This document shows positions 57,326-64,000 of a stretch of DNA of 64,000 bases, in pieces; the stretch's first letter is position 1, and every line of letters begins with the position of its first letter. This DNA is from Phyto melanocephala (taxonomy: Eukaryota > Arthropoda > Insecta > Diptera > Rhinophoridae): positions 57,255,841 through 57,319,840 of the forward strand of contig OW799233.1 of NCBI GenBank assembly GCA_941918925.1, read 5' to 3'. Below the pieces are notes generated by a model. The model was not told the DNA's origin. It was given only the letters and a program-made list of their open reading frames with translations, and did not search any database. Made by a program: the position numbers and the translations under genes.

Positions 57326-57562
57326 ATTATATAGCAATGACAGCTCAATATGTGTGCAAGGTTTCAGAAAAATCAGTGAAGTTCAAGTAGCTGAAAATGA
57401 CAACTAATTTTTATGGGCGTGGCACCGCCCACTTTTTACCACCCATAAACACCCCTCGGAATGTGTACAACAACTTGCCACAGTTTGAGTCCGATCGGTT
57501 TTACAGTTTCGAAGTCTATAGCTAACACACAGACAGAATTTCACTTTTATATATATAGATTT
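57326..57562 (+). repeat. D repeat, 3' half
   Basis: GACAGCTCAATATGTGTGCA, ATGGGCGTGGCACCGCCCAC and the TTTTATATATATAGATTT tail match the last third of 53252-53918. Confidence 0.75.
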
Positions 57563-57937
57563 ACTTGAGAACTACACTGAAATGGTAAAATTACACTGAT
57601 ATATATTTGTAAATACGTCACTACTACGATCGATGCACAAATAATAACTCACTCATGCACATATTCTTAACTCACTTTCTGCTGCACGGGTGGTACCGCA
57701 CAAATTAAAAAAGCTCTCCCTGTGATAGTACTCATATATATATTTGATGTTAAAAAAGCACTTTGTATGGGATGTGCCACGCCCACTTCATTAAGGAATA
57801 TAAAAAATAGTTATAAACCTATTCTTAGACCTATAGAATGTGTATGCAAAATTCCATTAAAATCGGTTCAGCCGTTTCGGAGGAGTTTGGTGACAAACAC
57901 TGTGAATTTTATATATATAGAAGAAGATGTCTTTTAT
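57563..57937. repeat. spacer plus repeat F tail
   Basis: 57563-57720 is unassigned. 57765-57923 has GGGATGTGCCACGCCCACTT, AAATCGGTTCAGCCGTTTCG and ATTTTATATATATAG, a tail style like repeat D but different in sequence; probably another RTE/SINE-tail-like repeat. Confidence 0.5.
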
Positions 57938-58055
57938 ATGTATTACGTATTTTATATGAAATGAATGGTGATACAAACTATTGTTGTTGCATGACCACAC
58001 GTTGTGAAGGGTATATAAGATTGGGCATGGCCGAATATAGTACTCTTACTTGTTT
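57938..58055 (-). mobile_element. HINE-B(-) 5' fragment
   Basis: ATGAATGGTGATACAAACTA, GTTGTGAAGGGTATATAAGA and a slightly decayed palindrome (TTGGGCATGGCCGAATATAG), ending CTCTTACTTG. Only the 5' 120 bp is present, adjoining a hAT relic. Confidence 0.7.
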
Positions 58056-58750
58056 AACTATACATTTAAAAATATTTTTACAAATAATTTGATATACTTT
58101 TTCAGGTAATGTGTTCAAAAATTAAAAAAAATCAGCCAACGTTGCCAATACTTTAAAATTTGCATAAAGAAAGAGTTAAAATTTTTTGAGGGAAGACGTA
58201 AAAAACTCATAATATTGTTTATTTGTTAAATGCACTTTTAACTATTCGTCCAACATTGATATAAAGTGAACGAGTGTTTTCTGTAACAGGGCAATTTGTT
58301 AATAATATCAGAAATACACTTTGAGCTTATTAAAAGATTATTTTTTAAGTCATTTAAAATTTTTACGTTGTATTTTTAAATTATACATTGTATATGCATA
58401 CATACATGTTTTTGAAATTGAATTCTAATGATTTTATTTATGATCTCATAGCTGAAGTACCTGTAGTTTTGTTTCTTGTTCTCATATTTTATCTCGTATC
58501 TAGAGAATAATATTTTTTAAAATAAGAAATATTTTTATTCCATTTATATTTTAAATTCAAGTTTCTTTATGCATTTTTATAGTTTTGAAGTGTTTAATTA
58601 ACATTATAAACTATTTTATGCTTTTTAATAAAAAGTTTTTTATTAATTAAAAACAAATTAACTTTTTATTTGTTTTGCTGCGGGATCCCGGGAAATTAAA
58701 AAATAAATCTCGCATTCCCGGGAAACAAAAAATTGAGGAAATAAAACCTA
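58056..58750 (-). mobile_element. hAT-type relic in HINE-A(-)
   Basis: Aligns with 12110-12690. It ends GAGGAAATAAAACCTA, a decayed TAGG.. terminus, against GCTATAAA (58751-58758), the same 8-bp target used at 60659-60666. CCCGGGAAATTAAAA and CATTCCCGGGAAACAAA are subterminal. HINE-A 5' sequence follows at 58759-58816 (GGTGGTGGGTCTAAAAGATT, GGCACGGCCGAATATACTTG). Confidence 0.65.
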
Positions 58751-58816
58751 GCTATAAAGAACGGAAAATTGGTGGTGGGTCTAAAAGATTTGGCACGGCC
58801 GAATATACTTGTTTTT

Positions 58817-59376
58817 TTTATCATCGCAACGTTAATGGATCTTTTTCTATTAATTAAATTTTAAAGCTGATACTTACATTCAATATTTGTATTTGCATTT
58901 GCAAAACTTTAAAAGATATATATTTGTTACATCATCATCAACACCATTTTTTCAGCGATGGAGACATTATGCACGCTAAATTTGGCGGAAAATCTCTAAA
59001 TTGAGAACAGTGATCCTGAAAGTGTCCTAAGTGTCGTTTTGTCATAAAATTAAAATAAATAAAAAGTATTGTTTAATGCAAGCAATATCCAAAGGGATAT
59101 GCAACGGCGATTTGATACAACAAAGGAACTTTTTATGGGATGTTTTTTGTCAAGGCCAATTCGTATATCAGGGATGGTAAAGTTGTTGTTACATATCGAA
59201 TATAATAAAATTTGATGAAAAAAAGTATATAAGTTTTTTAAACACATTATTAATGACGCAAAAGCAAAAAATATACATAAATTTAGCACATTTATTATTA
59301 AAAAAGTACACTCAAGTTAATTGCTTAATACCGAAACCAAAATCACATTTCCTATCCCTGCAATAATAAATGAAAT
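58817..59376. other. unassigned; includes inverted copy of a short repeat
   Basis: 59320-59376 is the diverged inverted copy of 52900-52950. The 59050-59289 (-) ORF is unrecognised. Nothing else seen. Confidence 0.4.
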
Positions 59377-59455
59377 CAAGGCGAATTCAACCAATTTTGA
59401 CAAAAAGTTTCCCCATCATCTGGGCTGATAATTTCACCTGTATGAATTCGCCTTG
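59377..59455. repeat. short inverted repeat, CAAGGCGAATTCA arms
   Basis: Perfect 13-bp arms at 59377-59389 and 59443-59455 around a 53-nt spacer; similarity continues outwards for a few bases. A small MITE-like hairpin. The half-site TTGAATTC..CTTGATTT also appears near 52878. Confidence 0.7.
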
Positions 59456-59633
59456 GTTTAATGTAAATTTTTTAAAGTTATGACATTATGACACCTTGCG
59501 AATTTTCCAAATATTTAAAATTGTTTAAATAAGATTTTCTTTAGTTTAACAAATTATCATTAAGAAGAACAAAATTATTAACAGAATCTTTTTTTAAAAA
59601 CCCATTAAACGTACCATCTTTAAGTAGTAAAAA

Positions 59634-59639
59634 TTTATT
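59634..59639 (-). promoter_or_regulatory. possible polyadenylation signal for the 59.7-kb exon
   Basis: AATAAA on the minus strand about 92 bp past the stop at 59731. In AT-rich DNA such motifs are common, so this is only consistent, not proof. Confidence 0.35.
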
Positions 59640-59730
59640 TACATTTCCAATAATTAAAAGTGAATTATTTGAATTACATACATATTAAATTAAAATTCAA
59701 AATGCAATACGTTTTTAATGCACATCCGCG

Positions 59731-59963
59731 TCATTTCTGGCTCTTTTGTCCAGTCAAACCTCCAAGTATTTGCTTGACGAAATTACGCAACTCTAATGGA
59801 TCCTCATTATTAAAATCATCCATAACCATTTGCATTTGATCTTTAAGACCATCTGATATCGATGTGGTGATACGATCCTTAAACAGATTTGTAATCGGAC
59901 TAAGAATTACTCCGGTCAACTGTCTTATTAAACGCGTCTGATCCAACTGCACATGAATATTTC
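59731..59963 (-). CDS. probable terminal exon of an unrecognised gene
   Basis: On the minus strand a pyrimidine-rich AG (TTTTTTTCAG) precedes an open frame reading NIHVQLDQTRLIRQLTGVIL, SPITNLFKDRITTSISDGLK, DQMQMVMDDFNNEDPLELRN and ILGGLTGQKSQK before a stop. About 77 residues are encoded here. The hydrophobic periodicity suggests long amphipathic helices. It recalls C-terminal parts of insect secreted lipid-binding-type proteins (JHBP or group-7-allergen-like), but I cannot name it. There is no in-frame ATG at its start, which supports an internal/terminal exon. Upstream exons were not found in the remaining 4 kb, which is mostly transposon, so a long intron or a gene fragment is possible. 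Confidence 0.5.
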
Positions 59964-60129
59964 TGAAAAAAACAAAATCAATATAAATTTTTTTTTAATT
60001 AAACATATTAGTTTTTTTAAATATCAAGCTACTGGTAATAAAAATATTGACGAATTGGTCACCCATCAGCATAGTTATAGGTAAAAAGAAAAAATTTGTA
60101 AAAAAAATACACATTTTTATAACAACCAC

Positions 60130-60390
60130 TAAAAAAAAAGAGTTAGGAGATAAATTCATTTGGTGATTTCGCTTGTAACACATCGAAATATCCATTTTGA
60201 CCCCATAAAGTATACATTTTCTGAGTCTCGATTTTAATTTAGGACGATCTAGCTCTGTCCGTCCGTATGTTGAAAGCACGTTAAAGCTCGAACCGAAAAA
60301 GTTAAGGGCTCAAATTTTGCCAGAATATTGCGATGTGTAACAAACGGAATGACAAAATGAATATATCCCCATACCAGTTTTCTTAATGGC
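60130..60390. mobile_element. HINE-A 3' ends in inverted arrangement
   Basis: 60160-60325 is a - orientation 3' part (AACACATCGAAATATCCATT, TGTCCGTCCGTATGTTG, GGGCTCAAATTTTGCC). It is joined at about 60330 to a + orientation 3' end (GCGATGTGTAACAAACGGAA, ATATATCCCCATACC). This makes a short head-to-head duplication of the family's 3' end. Confidence 0.6.
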
Positions 60391-60439
60391 TAATTGGGTT
60401 TGATTGCAATTTTTCGGGATTTGAGTACCTTTTTCATCT

Positions 60440-60590
60440 GCCTTGATGATCAGTATAAAAGTAGAGCTTGTTAAGTGTGTAACAAAGTAAGTTTGATAAT
60501 AAAAGTGAAATAAAGTAATGTAGAAGAAATTTTTAAGTGTATTTACTCCTTATTTTAGAATAAAGTATTATTATTTTAAGCAAACCAAAA
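60440..60590 (+). repeat. LTR-like fragment
   Basis: GATGATCAGTATAAAAGTAG, AGCTTGTTAAGTGTG and GTGAAATAAAGTAA parallel 23155-23290, the downstream half of the candidate LTR. Truncated by HINE-A at 60596. Confidence 0.5.
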
Positions 60591-60595
60591 TTTAA

Positions 60596-62507
60596 CAAGT
60601 AATAGCATTATATTCGGCTGTGCCGAATCTTTTATACCCACCACCAATTTTCCGTTCTTTTATAGCTAGGGTTTTTTTCCCGAAAATTTTTATTTTCCGA
60701 GAATGCGAGACTTATTTTTTAATTTCCCAGGATCCCGCAGCAAAACAAATAAAAAGTAAATTTGTTTTTAATTAATAAAAAAACTTTTTATAAAATCATA
60801 AAATTGTTTATGCGTTAAAGCTATTCAGGCTTATTATACAATGAGCGTTTAAATTAAAATGCATTTCGTGCACCTTGTGCACTTCGTGACTCTTTTGGTC
60901 AACATAATCGTTCAAATTCGTCCACAATCGGGAGAATTGTATTAATTAATAATTAATAAAAAAACTTTTTATTAAAAAGCATAAAATAGTTTATAATGTA
61001 GAAGAAACACTTTAAAACTATAAAAATTAATTAAAAAAAACTTGAATTTAAATATAAATTAAGTAAAAGTATTTTTTATTGAAAAAAATATTATTCTTTA
61101 GATACGAGATCAAATATGAGCACAAAAAGAAAAATACAGATACTTCAGCTATAAGATCAAAAATAAAATCACTAGAATTCAATTTCAATATAAACATCTC
61201 CTTTCGATTCGTAGCCACCTTTTTTATTTCCCGGGATCCCGAAAAATAATCCCGGGAAGTCGGGTAGATTAAATAAGTAGAATTTCCGGGAAATAACCCA
61301 ATTTATAGCACAAAATGTATTTCTTTGTTATTAACAGTAATCGCTATGCAATAATCTCTTTATACTAAAATATGTATCACTTTCTTTGTCTAAGTTCGAT
61401 ATGATAGTAAAATGTTTTCGTAAATATAGCCGCTCAATTAAAGTGGGCGTTAAAGTAGGCGTGTTGAAGTTGTTTCTACTAATGAATGCAACTTAGATGT
61501 TTCAATATAGTCCTTTATTATTCCAAAATCTGTATTCATAGAGAAATAATACGAGTTTGAGATAAAACGTTATATGGCAGGTGGGCCTTAAAGTGGGCAT
61601 GTCACCTAAATTTTCCGGCATAATAATAACATTGTCTAGAAGGATATACGTAGCAAATTTTATCATCATACCTCTAATTTGGTTGGTTTTATGAGCCCTT
61701 AAATTTCATTAACGGTAGATAACGTGAAAAGTGGGCGTTATAGTAGGCGTGTCAAAGTTATTTTTGCTAATTAGTACAATTTAGATATTTCAATATAGCC
61801 CTTTATTATTCCAAAATCTTTGTTGATAGAGAAATTATATGAATTTTAGTTAAAACGTTATATGGGAGGTGGCCGTAAAAGTGGGCGTGGCACCTTAATT
61901 TTTTGGCACAGTAATAACATTGCCTAGGGGGATATACGTAGCAAATTTTATCATCATACCTCTAATTTTGGCGGTTTTATTAGGTTTAAAATTTTGAATA
62001 TACTGAAAAATACACTGCGCGGTATGAATTTTCGTACATTTTTATCTAAAACTGACTTCCTAATGCATACATTTAAACAATTTTTTAGGGAGAAATATTG
62101 TTTTTGCTCAGGAAGTATATATTTAAAGTTTCATGACTCTACGTTGATGCTGGTGGACACAACTCCATTTTATTCGATGTTGGAAGGACACGGTTTTTTT
62201 TCGACCTAATCTTGCATTACGAGCTATAACTTTCTTTTTAATATTCCGATTTAGTCCATTTTCAACTCCAAACAAACCTTATATATAAGACATATTTTGG
62301 CAAAATTTGAGCCCTCTAGCTTTTTCGGTGGGACCTCTATCGTGCTTTCAACAGACGGACAGACGGACGGACATAGCTAGATCGTCATCAAATAAAACCC
62401 CGATTCAGAATATATATACTTTATGGGGTCTAAAATGGATATTTCGATGTGTAACAAACGGAATGACAAAATGAATATACCCCCACCATTTTTTTGGTGG
62501 CGGGTAT
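60596..62507 (+). mobile_element. HINE-A(+) copy 7 carrying a hAT MITE
   Basis: Starts CAAGTAATAGCATTATATTC with TTCGGCTGTGCCGAA; ends with the intact CCACC/GGTGG hairpin at 62479-62504. Nested hAT MITE at 60667-61301; reiterated GTGGGCGTTAAAGTAGGCGT modules at 61440-61880; CAGACGGACAGACGGACGG core near 62350. Directly downstream is a gag relic. Confidence 0.85.
60667..61301 (+). mobile_element. hAT-type MITE in HINE-A copy 7
   Basis: TAGGGTTTTTTTCCCG at the left, with TTTATAGC duplicated exactly at 60659-60666 and 61302-61309. About 60840-60940 is a fragment of the mariner MITE (GAGCGTTTAAATTAAAATGC, TTCAAATTCGTCCACAATCG), showing a further nested or recombined piece. CCCGGGATCC palindromes are subterminal. 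Confidence 0.85.
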
Positions 62508-62524
62508 AAAAAGGAACAACGGAG

Positions 62525-64000
62525 GAACAAGCAGACATGAAATTCGAAGAGTTGAAAGTAGAGCAACTTAAAGGAGAACTTAATAAGTTGGCATTTGGTT
62601 GGCACTGAAGCAGAATTGCAAAATAGGTTAATTAATAAATTTAAACGGCGTTATATCGTCAATGATGTTCATTAGTTTGACGAGAACGAAGAAATGGAAA
62701 TTGTTACCCGTCCAATAACAAACAATATGAATTCCAGCACAATGCTTGCTGCTATGGTGGAATAAATTAGCAAGAATCTCCTAGAGTTAATAATAAGAAA
62801 TTATTAGCTAAAGTCAATATAGAAGTTCAATAATCTCCTAGAGCTAATAATTACAAGATCTTAGCTGAAGGAAAGAAAGAAAATAATATAATAAAGTGAC
62901 ATTTTAAGAAAATTCTAGAAAAATTATTACCTGAAGTTAAGGAAGTTCAAGAAACTTAGTTGCGAGTGAGAAACTTCAAAAAATTTCTGAAGCTGTGAAC
63001 AACAGAGTAGGTTAGGTAAGAGAGCATTAAAGAACAAGTTAACAAAATTGATAAAAAAAAAACTATCTGACTGTAAGACCACCAGCAAGTAACTTCAATA
63101 TCAAATTGCAACTACAAGTCAAATATGTTAAGGAAAAATTGCTGTAACAAGTAAAAAATTTATGATCTTCAATGTCATGAGGAAATAATTTTTGACGACA
63201 GTGCACCATTTATACGATGACGTAATAGTTGTACTACAAGGTAAGTATGGCGGTGATCACAAACGAGATATATAGAATAAGTATTGCCAGTTCTAGTTGA
63301 CCAAAAAACGCTAAGTTCTGTACAAAAAAGAGATAAGAAAATGGCTAAAAAGAGGCTAATAATTTCAAAAGAGATTTTATAAAAAACAATCAGTGTTTAG
63401 TGAAAAAAAACCTATAATGTTTTACAATTACCGAGAAAATTATGACAGCAAGTGACTGTGATTTTTTCAAAAATTATTACTTAAAATTAAAATATAAAAT
63501 AAAGTTGTTAAAAATATAACTTTAATCAAATACTGACTTTTAGTAAAAGCTTAAAAATTCAGTAAATTATAATTTATATTTAGCTAAAGTTTAGAATGCT
63601 GTTGTGAAGGTAAGCGAGTTATCCAGTAAACAAAAAGATAAGAACTTTAAATTTGACTATATTATGATTATCTATTATGCATTTACAATATTTGCAGAAT
63701 GCCTTTTCTGGATTTTTGAATTTTCCTATCTATTCTTTGAATTTTGGATTATTTGCAACAATTTTGGGGAGATTTCATAAACATGTTGCAAATTTTATTG
63801 CTTATTCCTGCCATGTCACTTTATAACCAAAATCAACTTAATCCTAATAATCGATAAACGGTAAACACCAACAGCTCTCCTTAAAATACGTACCGGATCT
63901 ATACGCGGTACATTTTGCCTGAAAAGGGATAAAAAGTAAAATACAGAAAGCTAAGAAATCGTTACAAGATTTTGCAACAGCGATCAAGCGCTTGATGCAG
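62525..64000 (+). pseudogene. LTR-retrotransposon gag relic, runs off the window
   Basis: From 62538 the frame MKFEELKVEQLKGELNKL starts a SAP-like helix pair, continued after a frameshift by GTEAELQNRLINKFKRRY. SAP-like N-termini occur in gag proteins of some insect LTR elements. EEMEIVTRPITNNMNSS follows, then stop-ridden Lys/Glu-rich coiled-coil sequence to about 63050. At 63948-64000 KSLQDFATAIKRLMQ looks like the capsid region of gag. The middle (63170-63900) is AT-rich and unassigned. The right boundary lies outside the window. Confidence 0.5.

Noticed and set aside
1..64000. tRNA, rRNA and miRNA genes
   Set aside because: No cloverleaf with A/B boxes, rRNA core sequence or convincing precursor hairpin was recognised by eye; a covariance-model scan would be needed to exclude them.

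Overview
The window is AT-rich, transposon-dense dipteran nuclear DNA. A higher (cyclorrhaphan) fly is the best fit: it holds a tensin gene that looks like Drosophila blistery, LOA-type and Gypsy-type retroelements, mariner, hAT and Harbinger DNA elements, and very many mini-me/DINE-1-like Helentron derivatives (HINEs) with GTCY microsatellite cores. The species cannot be named from the sequence. No tRNA, rRNA, CRISPR array or bacterial-style operon was seen.

Host genes are few. At 44.6-47.1 kb two convergent genes lie 65 bp apart: a three-exon RIIa-domain (RIIAD1-like) gene on + and a single-exon tensin (SH2+PTB, 617 aa) on -. A probable terminal exon of an unrecognised gene lies at 59.73-59.96 kb (-). 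A proline-rich ORF at 4.68-5.2 kb (-) carries an in-frame stop.

Layout. 0.6-2.3 kb: a relic of an unnamed transposon protein (with intron) beside a Gypsy-type gag/protease/pol relic. 5.98-8.55 kb: a hAT element with TIRs and an 8-bp TSD, its transposase split by a HINE that is itself split by another HINE. 9.4-18.2 kb: a dispersed repeat in two inverted copies and several HINE-A copies carrying nested mariner and hAT MITEs. 19-25.5 kb: a mariner relic, HINE-B with a perfect foldback insert, an acidic transposon-protein relic, a TA-flanked MITE, a solo-LTR candidate, and an element with a MYB/SANT-like gene. 26-33.7 kb: a HINE-C copy split by a 5.7-kb LOA-like non-LTR retrotransposon with its target duplication, then a deleted mariner. 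34-44.2 kb: more HINEs, GGGCGTGGC-rich repeats and a SINE-like repeat. 48.3-49.6 kb: a nearly full-length dead mariner. 49.7-64 kb: further HINEs, one inside a Harbinger-like MITE, and a gag relic running off the end.

The labels HINE-A, -B, -C and repeats R1, D, E, F are mine, assigned by comparing copies inside this window. HINE-A has a 5' TTCGGC/GCCGAA hairpin and a 3' CCACC/GGTGG hairpin. HINE-B and -C have similar 5' ends but different bodies. The main result is a readable insertion stratigraphy, including MITEs at the same internal position in several HINE-A copies, which suggests that composite elements multiplied as units. I found no convincing new cellular system.
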